This document shows, piece by piece, positions 18,167 through 26,889 of a stretch of 64,000 nt of DNA; position 1 is the first letter of the stretch; the number at the start of each line of letters is the position of its first letter. The notes under the pieces were generated by a model. The model saw only the letters and a program-made list of their open reading frames with translations, ran no database searches and was not told where the DNA came from. The DNA is from Lacinutrix algicola (GTDB taxonomy: Bacteria > Bacteroidota > Bacteroidia > Flavobacteriales > Flavobacteriaceae), in contig NZ_LIQH01000022.1 of assembly GCF_001418085.1 (NCBI RefSeq), positions 1 through 64,000 on the forward strand. Reading direction: 5' to 3'. The translations under genes and the position numbers were made by a program.

Positions 18167-19423
18167 TTAAATATCAAATTCAGCTTTTACTTTGTCAACG
18201 TAATCTAACTTTTCCCATGTAAATAATTCTACATCTAAAGTAATGTCATCTCCATTTGGTCTAGAAAATGTTTTAGTAACTGTTTCGTTTATTCTTCCCA
18301 TATGTCCATAAGCAGCAGTTTCACTGTATATTGGATTACGTAGTTTTAAACGCGATTCTATAGCAGCTGGTCTCATATCGAATACTTTCGAAATTTTCTC
18401 AGCAATCTCACCATCCGTCATGTTAAATGGACAAGTACCATAGGTATCAACAAAAATTCCCATAGGCTCCACAACACCAATAGCATAAGAAACTTGAACT
18501 AAAATTTCTTCAGCAACACCTGCAGCAACTAAGTTTTTAGCAATGTGTCTTGTTGCATAAGCAGCACTTCTATCTACTTTACTAGGGTCTTTTCCTGAAA
18601 AAGCACCACCACCATGAGCACCTTTTCCACCATAAGTATCTACAATAATCTTACGTCCAGTTAATCCTGTGTCACCATGTGGTCCACCAATTACAAACTT
18701 TCCTGTTGGGTTAATATGATATTTAATATCATCATTAAATAACGCTTGGATAGCTTCTGGTAATTTTGCTACAACTCTTGGTATTAGTATCTCAACAATA
18801 TCTTTTCTGATTTTAGCTAGCATAACATCGTCATTGCTATCAAAATCATCATGTTGTGTAGAAACTACTATAGCTTCTATACGTTGCGGTGTGTTATCAT
18901 CGCTGTATTCTATAGTTACTTGACTTTTAGAATCTGGTCTTATGTAAGTAATGTCTTTGTTTTCACGACGTAACTCAGCCAATTCAATTAAGATTTTATG
19001 AGATAAATCTAAAGCCAAAGGCATGTAGTTTTCTGTCTCGCTAGTTGCATAACCAAACATCATTCCTTGATCTCCTGCACCTTGCTCTTCTTTTGTTGCA
19101 CGATCAACTCCACGATTAATATCGTCACTCTGTTCGTGAATAGCACTAAAAACGCCACAAGAATTACCATCGAACATATATTCGCTCTTAGTATAACCAA
19201 TCTTGTTTATAGTATCTCTTGCAATTTTTTGCACATCTAAATAAGTATTAGATTTTACTTCTCCTGCAAGTACTACTTGTCCTGTAGTAACAAGCGTTTC
19301 GCAAGCAACCTTAGATTCGCTATCGAATGCTAAAAAATTGTCGATTAATGCATCACTAATTTGATCTGCAACTTTATCTGGATGTCCTTCAGATACACTT
19401 TCTGATGTAAATAAATACGCCAT
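18167..19423 (-). CDS. metK: S-adenosylmethionine synthetase
   Basis: Makes SAM from methionine and ATP in the cytoplasm. The protein is 418 residues, normal for the family. Hallmarks: EGHPDK (residues 12-17), [12 protein letters not shown] (about 116-127), and the phosphate loop [21 protein letters not shown] region (about 247-267; described here by its key residues). It is divergent from the methionine biosynthesis operon, with a shared 677-bp intergenic region. Its own leader carries a SAM-II-like aptamer, so expression is probably repressed by its product. Confidence 0.97.
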   Translation of the reverse strand: MAYLFTSESVSEGHPDKVADQISDALIDNFLAFDSESKVACETLVTTGQVVLAGEVKSNTYLDVQKIARDTINKIGYTKSEYMFDGNSCGVFSAIHEQSDDINRGVDRATKEEQGAGDQGMMFGYATSETENYMPLALDLSHKILIELAELRRENKDITYIRPDSKSQVTIEYSDDNTPQRIEAIVVSTQHDDFDSNDDVMLAKIRKDIVEILIPRVVAKLPEAIQALFNDDIKYHINPTGKFVIGGPHGDTGLTGRKIIVDTYGGKGAHGGGAFSGKDPSKVDRSAAYATRHIAKNLVAAGVAEEILVQVSYAIGVVEPMGIFVDTYGTCPFNMTDGEIAEKISKVFDMRPAAIESRLKLRNPIYSETAAYGHMGRINETVTKTFSRPNGDDITLDVELFTWEKLDYVDKVKAEFDI

Positions 19424-19450
19424 AACTTTTCTTTAAATTTTATATATACA

Positions 19451-19459
19451 GGATTTGAC
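19451..19459 (-). promoter_or_regulatory. Anti-aptamer segment in the metK leader
   Basis: On the minus strand GTCAAATCC is a perfect nine-base complement of GGATTTGAC in loop 1 of the upstream SAM-II-like aptamer (19517-19525). The two structures are mutually exclusive. A competing local hairpin GACG-CTTT-CGTC (19456-19467) uses some of the same bases. This looks like the expression platform. Confidence 0.55.
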
Positions 19460-19481
19460 GAAAGCGTCGAAGGAAGTTTAC

Positions 19482-19531
19482 ACTGCCTTTAGCATTTTTT
19501 ATAGAGGTTGCAATCAGTCAAATCCGTCCTC
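19482..19531 (-). ncRNA. SAM-II-like riboswitch in the metK leader
   Basis: Reading the minus strand, the leader has P1 GAGG/CCTC (short), loop 1 with GGATTTGACTGATTGCAA, then TATAAAAAATGCTAAA and GGCAGT. This lines up piece by piece with the SAM-II consensus (GAUUUAACC...UUGCAA, P1, AUAAAUGUAGCUAAA, then a pairing strand). ACTG in loop 1 can pair with the terminal CAGT to close the pseudoknot. It begins just after a -7 box and precedes metK. The short P1 and three extra bases after it are departures from the consensus, so class assignment (SAM-II or the related SAM-V) is tentative. Confidence 0.65.
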
Positions 19532-19545
19532 GTAATTAATTTCGA

Positions 19546-19553
19546 CAAAAGTA
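19546..19553 (-). promoter_or_regulatory. -7 element of the metK promoter
   Basis: TACTTTTG on the minus strand matches TAnnTTTG exactly. It would start transcription at about 19540, immediately before the aptamer. No TTG -33 box is seen at the usual distance. Confidence 0.55.
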
Positions 19554-19800
19554 TAAAAAATTATATGGATAGAAATTCCTTTTTAAAATTTTATGAAAAC
19601 TTTATCTTTAAGCATTAATTACTTAGGTTGTTTTTTTTCGATTAAATATGAAATGAACTGAATTTGAAATCATATTGGTTCTATAAAACAGATTTAAGTT
19701 ATTTTTATGGAATTTTATTTTGTTTAAAACGTGTTTTATAGTTTTATTTTCTAATTTAATAGATTTATGAATATTTATTCGGAAAAATATTCTTTTTAAC

Positions 19801-19832
19801 TTGTTTAATTAGATTTTTTTTCACAATATTTG
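19801..19832 (+). promoter_or_regulatory. Candidate promoter of the methionine operon
   Basis: TTG at 19801-19803, a 21-base gap and AATATTTG at 19825-19832 resemble the Bacteroidota promoter with one mismatch. The predicted start near 19838 is about 25 bases before the SAM-I aptamer. Confidence 0.45.
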
Positions 19833-19862
19833 TGCTCACAAAGTTCAAACACTTACTGAAAT

Positions 19863-19980
19863 GTTATCAAGAAAGGTGGAGAGATAGACTCGCTGAAGCC
19901 TTAGCAACCCTTAGACTTACTAAGAAGGTGCTAAATTCTACTTAATTTTCGATTCATTTATCGAACATTGGATAGATAAC
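19863..19980 (+). ncRNA. SAM-I (S-box) riboswitch
   Basis: P1 is GTTATC (19863-19868) with GATAAC (19975-19980). The core is almost canonical: ATCAAGAAAGGTGGAGAGAT, then GCTGAAGCCTTAGCAACCC and AAGGTGCTAAATTCTACTT, followed by the P4 hairpin. It is upstream of metY and the rest of the methionine operon, so it senses SAM and turns the operon off when SAM is abundant. A possible terminator follows directly. Confidence 0.93.
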
Positions 19981-19986
19981 TAAAAT

Positions 19987-20018
19987 CTAATTACTCATCT
20001 GTGATTAGTATTTCTTTT
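19987..20018 (+). terminator. Riboswitch-controlled terminator candidate
   Basis: CTAATTAC (19987-19994) and GTGATTAG (20001-20008) form an eight-pair stem (one G-U) with a six-base loop, followed by a T-rich run. It lies six bases after the SAM-I P1 stem. The stem is AT-rich and rather weak, and no clear antiterminator was found. Confidence 0.5.
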
Positions 20019-20100
20019 TAACATTTTTCTAATATGTACGCTTCAAATGAAGCTTATTTGACTTTTGAATTAATTTATTTAACTCGAAAAACTTAGAAAA

Positions 20101-21393
20101 ATGAGTACACAAAAATTTGCAACACAAGCATTACACGCAGGACACGACACAAGTAAAACAGGAGGAACAAGAGCGGTTCCTATTTATCAAACATCGTCTT
20201 ACGTTTTTGACGATTCAGATGACGCCGCAGGACGATTCAATCTCTCTGTGCCAGGTTTTATTTACACCCGATTAAACAACCCAACAAACGATATTTTAGA
20301 GCAACGTATCGCAGCACTCGAAGGTGGTATTGCGGCAGTCGCAACAGCATCTGGTACAGCAGCAATTTCTACAACATTGTTAACGTTGTTAAAAGCAGGC
20401 GATCATATTGTAGCATCAAGTAGTTTATATGGTGGAACATACAATTTGTTAAGTGTTACATTGCCAAGACATGGTATTACGACAACTTTTGTAGATCCTT
20501 CAGATCCAGAAAATTTTAGCAAAGCAGCGCAAGAAAATACAAGAGCTATTTTTGTAGAGTCTCTAGGAAATCCAAAATTAGATGTCTTAGACTTAGAGGC
20601 TATTTCTAAAGAGGCCAAAGCAATTAATGTACCTTTAATTGTGGATAATACAGTGGCAACGCCTTATTTATTAAACCCAATTGCGCATGGCGCAAACATT
20701 GTAATTCATTCTTTAACCAAATATATTAATGGTAATGGGACATCGCTTGGTGGTATCATTATAGATGCAGGAACATTTGATTGGACTAACGGAAAATTCC
20801 CTGAATTTACAGAGCCGTCTGCTGGTTACCATGGTTTAGTGTATAGCGAGGCTATTGGAGCAGCTGCATTTATTGCTAAAGTTAGAATAGAAGGTTTAAG
20901 AGATTACGGTGGCGCATTAAGTCCATTTAACGCTTTTCAAATCATTCAAGGATTAGAAACATTAGAATTAAGAATTTTAAAGCATTCTCAAAATGCTTTA
21001 GAACTAGCAAAATGGTTACAAGAACAACCAGAAGTAACTTGGGTAAATTATCCAGGATTACAGACTAGTAAATATAATAGTTTAGCTAAAAAGTACTTGC
21101 CAAAAGGACAAAGTGGTGTGGTTACTTTTGGGGTTGATGGTGGTTTTGAATCGGCTAAAAAAATAGCAGACACCACAAAATTATTCTCGCTATTGGCCAA
21201 TATTGGTGATACAAAATCATTAATCATTCATCCTGCAAGTACTACGCATCAACAATTAAGTGATGAGGCGCAACAATTAACAGGAGTGACTAAGGATTTA
21301 ATTAGACTATCGGTAGGAATCGAAAATATAGAAGATTTAAAAGCCGATTTAAAAGAAGCTTTTGCAGTCGTTAAAAAAACAGTTTTAGCTTAA
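20101..21393 (+). CDS. metY: O-acetylhomoserine sulfhydrylase
   Basis: A PLP enzyme of the Cys/Met metabolism family that joins sulfide to O-acetylhomoserine to make homocysteine. At 430 residues it has the longer MetY-type length rather than about 390 for cystathionine synthases. The PLP lysine is Lys207 in HSLTKYINGNG; the SGTAAIS phosphate loop is near residue 84 and DNTVATPYL near 182-190 (Asp contacts the pyridine nitrogen). It is the first gene after the SAM-I riboswitch. The next gene starts 28 bases downstream, so they are one operon. Confidence 0.95.
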   Translation: MSTQKFATQALHAGHDTSKTGGTRAVPIYQTSSYVFDDSDDAAGRFNLSVPGFIYTRLNNPTNDILEQRIAALEGGIAAVATASGTAAISTTLLTLLKAGDHIVASSSLYGGTYNLLSVTLPRHGITTTFVDPSDPENFSKAAQENTRAIFVESLGNPKLDVLDLEAISKEAKAINVPLIVDNTVATPYLLNPIAHGANIVIHSLTKYINGNGTSLGGIIIDAGTFDWTNGKFPEFTEPSAGYHGLVYSEAIGAAAFIAKVRIEGLRDYGGALSPFNAFQIIQGLETLELRILKHSQNALELAKWLQEQPEVTWVNYPGLQTSKYNSLAKKYLPKGQSGVVTFGVDGGFESAKKIADTTKLFSLLANIGDTKSLIIHPASTTHQQLSDEAQQLTGVTKDLIRLSVGIENIEDLKADLKEAFAVVKKTVLA

Positions 21394-21421
21394 GACGTTA
21401 CTTAATTAGAATTCAGAAAAG

Positions 21422-21874
21422 ATGAGTGATTTAAAATTTTCAATAGCAGGAGTAAGCACATCTGCGACACAATTTGTTGGAAAAGCAAGGCAGTTTAAAT
21501 TAGTAATAGATGAACCCGAAGCTTTAAATGGTTCAGATGAAGGCGCTAACCCAGTAGAATATATTCTTGCAGGATTTGCTGGCTGTGTTAACGTTGTTGG
21601 TCATTTAGTGGCGAAAGAACTTGGTTTTAAAATTGATAAATTAAACATAGAAGTATCAGGAGATGTTAACCCAGGTAAGTTTCTAGGGACATCAAATAAT
21701 GAGCGTGCAGGTTTTAAAAATATCGAATTAAAACTAGTACCAGAAACTACTGCAAGCATTGAAACATTAGTTAAATGGTTAGAAATTGTTGAAGCACGAT
21801 GTCCAGTTAGAGATAATTTATCTAATAATACACCAGTAAAAATCTCAGTACAAAAAGAATACAATCTTAATTAA
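21422..21874 (+). CDS. OsmC-family protein
   Basis: A 150-residue OsmC/Ohr-fold protein. The hallmarks are GANPVEYILAGFAGCVNV (about residues 40-57, with one conserved Cys at about 55) and the second cysteine in EARCPVRDNL (about 125-134). These two cysteines are the peroxidatic pair in the family, which reduces organic peroxides. Here it lies between metY and metX with an overlap of one base at its end, and OsmC members occur in this place in other Bacteroidota, suggesting a role in sulfur-amino-acid metabolism or thiol protection; that is inference. Confidence 0.88.
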   Translation: MSDLKFSIAGVSTSATQFVGKARQFKLVIDEPEALNGSDEGANPVEYILAGFAGCVNVVGHLVAKELGFKIDKLNIEVSGDVNPGKFLGTSNNERAGFKNIELKLVPETTASIETLVKWLEIVEARCPVRDNLSNNTPVKISVQKEYNLN

Positions 21875-24800
21875 TGACAGATTTACAATACATAGACAGT
21901 ATCGATTATGTTACTCAAAGTGGTAAGGCAACTAAAATAAAGTTGTCTTATCAAGTGTTTGGTAAAGCATTACATACAGCTCCAATTGTATTGGTAAATC
22001 ATGCGCTAACGGGTAATAGTAATGTTGCAGGAGAAGGCGGTTGGTGGTCGGATTTGGTTGGCGATAATAAAGTTATCGACACTAAACAATATACCGTTTT
22101 AGCGTTTAATATTCCAGGAAACGGATATGATGGTTTTTTAATTGAAAATTATAAAGATTTTATTGCTAGAGATATAGCAAAACTATTTTTAATAGGATTA
22201 GAAAAACTAAACATCAACTCGGTTTACGCTATGGTTGGTGGCTCTCTTGGAGGTGGAATTGCTTGGGAAATGGCTGTTTTAAAACCCAATTTAGCAACGC
22301 ACTTTATTCCTGTAGCAACAGATTGGAAAGCAACAGATTGGTTAATGGCTAATTGTCAAATACAAGAACAGTTTTTGGTTAATTCTAAAAATCCAGTACA
22401 TGACGCTCGTATGCATGCTATGTTATGCTATCGTACACCGGAGTCTTTTAAATCAAGGTTTCAACGTTCTAAAAACGAAGATTTAGATCTGTTTAATGTC
22501 GAAAGTTGGTTGCTGCATCATGGTAATAAATTGCAAGAGCGTTTTCAGCTGTCGGCTTATAAATTAATGAATCAATTGTTGCGTACTATTGATGTTACTA
22601 AAGGTCGTGAGCCAAATACAAATGTGTTAGATGTTATTCAATCTGAAACTACAATTGTTGCAGTAGATTCTGATTTGTTTTTTACTGCTGAAGAAAATAG
22701 AGAAACACAAAAACAGTTAGCGTTAACGCATTCAAATGTGACTTACAATGAAATTAATTCCATTCATGGTCATGATGCTTTTTTAATAGAGTTCGAGCAA
22801 CTCGAAAACATAATTAAAGGCATTTTTAAACCTGCATTAAAAGAAAAGAAAATGAAGATATTAAAATTCGGAGGAAAATCTCTAGCCAATGGTGAAGGTT
22901 TAAATCGTGTTATTTCTATCATAGAAAACAAAGTTAAAGCTGAAGAAAATATAGCAGTAGTAGTTTCTGCAAGAGGAAAAGCTACAGATCAACTAGAAAG
23001 TATACTTGAAAAAGCGGTAAAAGATGAGGCTTATGCTACAGATTTTGATGCTTTTAAAAACGATCAAAAAGGAACGATTGTAGTAGATTTTGAAACAGAA
23101 TTTTTAAGATTAGAAAGTTTGTTTGCAGGTGTGCAATTGTTAGGGGATTATAGCCCGAAAATTAAAGATGAAGTTTTAGCGCAAGGCGAATTGATTTCAG
23201 CTAAATTAATTACTGGATTATTAGTAGATAAGAATATTAATGCAAAAGTAGCAGATGCTAGAACGTTTATAAAAACAGACGATACCTTTGGTAATGCAAA
23301 ACCAATAGATGCGCTGTCTAAGAAAAATGTAGTCGCTTATTTCAAACAAAATAATGGCACTACAGTAAATATTGTAACGGGTTTTATAGCGTCTAATAGA
23401 GATAACAAAACAACAACTCTAGGGCGTAACGGTAGTAATTACACTGCTGCATTATTGGCTAATTATCTTGATGCCGAAGAGTTGCAAAATTACACGCATG
23501 TGAATGGTATTTATACCGCTAATCCCGATTTGGTAGCAGATGCTATAAAAATTGAAAGACTGTCTTTTACAGAAGCTAATGAATTGGCTAATTTTGGGAC
23601 GACCATTTTACACGCAAAAACTATTATTCCTTTAATAGAAAAAAATATTCCGCTTCGTATTTTAAACACATTCAATCCGGAAGATAAAGGCACAATAATA
23701 ACGGCTCAAAATAAAGATAAAGGTATCCGTTCGTTATCTGTTTTAGATAATGTGGCTTTAGTAAATATCGAAGGTCGTGGTTTATTAGGTAAAGTAGGTG
23801 TAGATGCTAGGATTTTTACTGCTTTAAGTAAAGAGAATATAAGCGTTAGTATTATTTCTCAAGGCTCGTCAGAGCGTGGTATTGGTTTGGTTATTGAAGC
23901 TGAACATGCAAATAGAGCCGTTATTGTTTTAGAACAAGAGTTCGAGAATGATTTCTATTCGCAAGACATTAATAAAATTAGTGTTATAGACGATGTGTCT
24001 GTCATTTCAATTATTGGTCAAGAGCTAAGCACGTTTCACAAACCGTTTAATAACTTAATTAAAAACCAGATTATTCCTATCCTTTTCAATAATACAATTA
24101 CTGGCGAAAATGTGAGTATTGTGGTTAAAAAGAAAGAGCTTCATAAAGCAGTAAATGTTATTCATGGAGAGATCTTCGGAATCTCTAAAAAGATAAATCT
24201 AGCCATTTTTGGACATGGTTTAGTTGGTGGTGCTTTGGTGAATCAAATTATTGCTTCAGCTAAAGATATCGAAAAACGTAAAGGTATTAAGCTTAATATT
24301 TTTGCGATTGCCAATTCCCAAAAGGCATTATTTAGCAAAAACGGCATCGATGAAAATTGGAAAAACACATTAGAAACTAACGGTGAAAATTATAAGATTG
24401 AAGATGTCTTTCAGTTTGCAAAAGACAATCATTTAGAAAACTTAATAGCTATAGATAATACGTCAAGTTTAGAATTTGTATCTAATTATATTAAGTTGGT
24501 AGAGCAAGGTTTCGATTTAGTTTCGTCTAATAAAATAGCAAATACTATAGATTTAGAATTTTATAACGAATTGCGTAATACTTTAGAGAAACATCAAAAA
24601 AGTTATTTATACGAAACTAATGTTGGTGCAGGTTTGCCGCTAATAGATACTATTAAATTATTGCACCTTTCGGGTGAAAATATTGTGCGTATTCGTGGTG
24701 TGTTTTCTGGATCGTTAAGTTATTTGTTTAATACATTTTCTTCGGAAGACACCTCGTTTGCAACCGTATTACAGCAAGCTCTAGATAAAGGGTTTACAGA

Positions 24801-25269
24801 ACCAAATCCAAGAGAAGATTTAAGCGGAAACGATGTCGCAAGAAAACTATTAATCTTAGCGAGAGAATTAGATTTACATAATGAAATTGGCGATGTAACT
24901 ATCGAAAACCTAATTCCAGAACCGCTTAGAGAAATTGAAACGTCTCAGTTTTTAGATAGTTTAGATGAAATGAATACTGTTTTTCAAAAGATAAAAGAAG
25001 CACAAAAAGAAGGTCACGTATTAAGATATATTGGCGATTTACACGGTGATTTATCGCAAGAAAACGGAGCGCAATTAGATGTTAAATTAGAGTCTGTACC
25101 TAGTCAATCGCCTTTAGGAGCGTTGCAAGGAGCCGATTCTATTTTCGAAATATACACAGAAAGCTATGGCGAAAAACCCATTGTTATTCAAGGCGCAGGA
25201 GCAGGAGCTTCAGTAACAGCAAGAGGAGTTTTTGGAGATATTTTAAGACTAACAGAAAAGAATAATTAA
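21874..25269 (+). CDS. Fusion: homoserine O-acetyltransferase - aspartate kinase - homoserine dehydrogenase
   Basis: One uninterrupted frame of 1131 residues with three enzymes. Residues 1-325 are a MetX-like alpha/beta hydrolase: nucleophile Ser124 in GGSLGGG, Asp in AVDSDLFFTAEE and His in HGHDAFL form the acyl-transfer triad. Residues 327-770 are aspartate kinase (KFGGKSLANGE start, ACT domains around 640-770); the kinase motif has Lys where KFGGTS is usual. Residues about 775-1131 are homoserine dehydrogenase (FGHGLVGG Rossmann loop, GAGLPLIDTIK, GVFSGSLSYLFN). The kinase part begins at an internal Met327 with no stop between. The start overlaps the OsmC stop by one base. It would supply two non-adjacent steps plus the acetylation that feeds MetY. 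Confidence 0.92.
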   Translation: MTDLQYIDSIDYVTQSGKATKIKLSYQVFGKALHTAPIVLVNHALTGNSNVAGEGGWWSDLVGDNKVIDTKQYTVLAFNIPGNGYDGFLIENYKDFIARDIAKLFLIGLEKLNINSVYAMVGGSLGGGIAWEMAVLKPNLATHFIPVATDWKATDWLMANCQIQEQFLVNSKNPVHDARMHAMLCYRTPESFKSRFQRSKNEDLDLFNVESWLLHHGNKLQERFQLSAYKLMNQLLRTIDVTKGREPNTNVLDVIQSETTIVAVDSDLFFTAEENRETQKQLALTHSNVTYNEINSIHGHDAFLIEFEQLENIIKGIFKPALKEKKMKILKFGGKSLANGEGLNRVISIIENKVKAEENIAVVVSARGKATDQLESILEKAVKDEAYATDFDAFKNDQKGTIVVDFETEFLRLESLFAGVQLLGDYSPKIKDEVLAQGELISAKLITGLLVDKNINAKVADARTFIKTDDTFGNAKPIDALSKKNVVAYFKQNNGTTVNIVTGFIASNRDNKTTTLGRNGSNYTAALLANYLDAEELQNYTHVNGIYTANPDLVADAIKIERLSFTEANELANFGTTILHAKTIIPLIEKNIPLRILNTFNPEDKGTIITAQNKDKGIRSLSVLDNVALVNIEGRGLLGKVGVDARIFTALSKENISVSIISQGSSERGIGLVIEAEHANRAVIVLEQEFENDFYSQDINKISVIDDVSVISIIGQELSTFHKPFNNLIKNQIIPILFNNTITGENVSIVVKKKELHKAVNVIHGEIFGISKKINLAIFGHGLVGGALVNQIIASAKDIEKRKGIKLNIFAIANSQKALFSKNGIDENWKNTLETNGENYKIEDVFQFAKDNHLENLIAIDNTSSLEFVSNYIKLVEQGFDLVSSNKIANTIDLEFYNELRNTLEKHQKSYLYETNVGAGLPLIDTIKLLHLSGENIVRIRGVFSGSLSYLFNTFSSEDTSFATVLQQALDKGFTEPNPREDLSGNDVARKLLILARELDLHNEIGDVTIENLIPEPLREIETSQFLDSLDEMNTVFQKIKEAQKEGHVLRYIGDLHGDLSQENGAQLDVKLESVPSQSPLGALQGADSIFEIYTESYGEKPIVIQGAGAGASVTARGVFGDILRLTEKNN

Positions 25270-25272
25270 ATA

Positions 25273-25299
25273 AATGTCACGCTGAGCGCAGTCGAAGTG
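25273..25299. repeat. Small intergenic repeat (TGAGCGCAGTCGAAG type)
   Basis: TGTCACGCTGAGCGCAGTCG with AAGTGC is a copy of a repeat widespread between Bacteroidota genes. A relative lies inside the end of metH at 27877-27903. Confidence 0.65.
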
Positions 25300-25328
25300 C
25301 TTTAATAGTTGATTTTAAAAACAAATTA

Positions 25329-26504
25329 ATGGATTCTAATAATTTTGAAACCCAGGCCATAAGAACACAAACAGAGCGTTCTCAGTATTTAGAGCATTCT
25401 ACACCTTTATACTTAACATCTAGTTATGTGTTTGAAGATGCCGAAGATATGCGAGCCTCTTTTGCAGACGAGAAAGATCGTAATATTTACAGTCGCTATT
25501 CAAATCCAAACACATCAGAGTTTATAGATAAAATCTGTAAAATGGAAGGAGCAGAAAGTGGTTATTCTTTTGCTTCAGGTATGTCTGCTATATTTTCAAC
25601 ATTTGCAGCTTTACTAGATGCAGGAGATCATATTATTTCATGTAACAGTGTTTTTGGTTCTACACAAACCATGTTTAAAAATATTTTACCAAAGTGGAAT
25701 ATTTCTACCAGTTATTTTAAAATAAATGAACTTGATAAAATTGAAAGCTTAATTAAACTAAGTACTAAGGTTATTTATGCAGAAAGCCCAACAAATCCAG
25801 CAGTAGATATTTTGGATTTAGAAGCTTTAGGTCGCATTGCTAAAAAGCATGATCTTATTTTAATTATCGATAATTGTTTTGCAACACCTTATTTACAACA
25901 ACCTATACAATTTGGTGCAGATTTGGTAATCCATTCGGCAACAAAGTTAATAGATGGTCAAGGTCGTGTACTAGGTGGTGTTACAGTTGGTAGAGCAGAT
26001 TTAGTTAAGAAAGTCTATTTGTTTTCAAGAAATACAGGTCCAGCATTGTCACCTTTTAATGCTTGGGTATTGTCTAAAAGTTTAGAGACTTTAGCGGTTA
26101 GATTAGATAGACATTGTGAGAACGCATTAAAAATAGCAACATTTTTAGAAGGACATGATAAAGTAAATGTTGTAAAATATCCTTTTTTAAAATCGCATCC
26201 ACAGTATGAATTGGCTAAAAAGCAAATGAAAGCTGGTGGTAATATTGTTGCTTTTGAAGTTAAAGGTGGTATTGAGGCAGGACGACAGTTTTTAAATAAT
26301 ATTAAGCTATTATCGTTATCTGTAAACCTTGGTGATACTAGAAGTATTGTCACGCATCCAGCATCAACAACACATGCAAAGCTAACCGAAGAAGAAAGAT
26401 TATTAACGGGTATTACTGGCGGTTTAGTACGTATTTCGGTAGGGTTAGAGCATACTGATGATATTATCAAAGATTTAAATCAAGCGTTAGCGCTATTAAA
26501 ATAA
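25329..26504 (+). CDS. metZ: O-succinylhomoserine sulfhydrylase / cystathionine synthase-type PLP enzyme
   Basis: A 391-residue member of the Cys/Met PLP family, shorter than and distinct from metY upstream. The PLP lysine is Lys206 in HSATKLIDGQGR; DNCFATPYLQQP is near 188-199. Ordering and sequence (QGRVLGG) point to MetZ, which forms homocysteine directly with sulfide, but cystathionine gamma-synthase cannot be excluded by eye. With MetY in the same operon the cell has two sulfhydrylase-type enzymes; MetX in the fusion suggests the acetyl ester is the main substrate. It follows the fusion gene by 59 bases, containing a repeat. Confidence 0.87.
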   Translation: MDSNNFETQAIRTQTERSQYLEHSTPLYLTSSYVFEDAEDMRASFADEKDRNIYSRYSNPNTSEFIDKICKMEGAESGYSFASGMSAIFSTFAALLDAGDHIISCNSVFGSTQTMFKNILPKWNISTSYFKINELDKIESLIKLSTKVIYAESPTNPAVDILDLEALGRIAKKHDLILIIDNCFATPYLQQPIQFGADLVIHSATKLIDGQGRVLGGVTVGRADLVKKVYLFSRNTGPALSPFNAWVLSKSLETLAVRLDRHCENALKIATFLEGHDKVNVVKYPFLKSHPQYELAKKQMKAGGNIVAFEVKGGIEAGRQFLNNIKLLSLSVNLGDTRSIVTHPASTTHAKLTEEERLLTGITGGLVRISVGLEHTDDIIKDLNQALALLK

Positions 26505-26514
26505 AACACAGATT

Positions 26515-26805
26515 ATGAGTAATAATTCAGAATTTAAAAACATTCAAGAGTACCTAGATAAAGGTGCTATAATATTAGACGTTAGAACGGAAGGTGAGTA
26601 TAATGAAGGTCATGTAGATAATTCATTACATATCATTTTAGATGAATTGGAATATGAAATAGACCAACTAAAAGCACTTGATAAGCCAATAATAACATGC
26701 TGTAGAAGTGGAGCAAGAAGCGAAAGAGCAAAAGACCTTTTAGAAGACAATGGTATAGATGTTATTAATGGAGGGCCATGGGAAAATGTAGAGTCTTATT
26801 TGTAA
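26515..26805 (+). CDS. Single-domain rhodanese-like protein
   Basis: A 96-residue rhodanese domain with the active-site loop CCRSGARS (residues about 63-70), the catalytic Cys being the one before RSG, and the LDVRTEGEYNEGH entry motif (about 21-33). Such proteins carry a sulfane sulfur as a cysteine persulfide. It starts 10 bases after metZ, so it is in the methionine operon and may deliver or detoxify sulfide-derived sulfur; this is inferred from context. Confidence 0.9.
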   Translation: MSNNSEFKNIQEYLDKGAIILDVRTEGEYNEGHVDNSLHIILDELEYEIDQLKALDKPIITCCRSGARSERAKDLLEDNGIDVINGGPWENVESYL

Positions 26806-26828
26806 AATAATAAAATATTTACATCGAT

Positions 26829-26858
26829 TTGTCATTCCTGATTAGGCAGTAATCTAGT
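26829..26858. repeat. Degenerate intergenic repeat (TGTCATTCCTGA type)
   Basis: TTTGTCATTCCTGATTAGGC followed by AGTAATCTAG is an eroded copy of the repeat seen intact at 61599-61628. Confidence 0.5.
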
Positions 26859-26889
26859 ATAAAGATTGAAGTAAAAGAAACGAATAAAT

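Noticed and set aside
26015-26470. Minus-strand frame of 151 codons within metZ
   Set aside because: Shadow of a conserved enzyme gene; no start context or homology.
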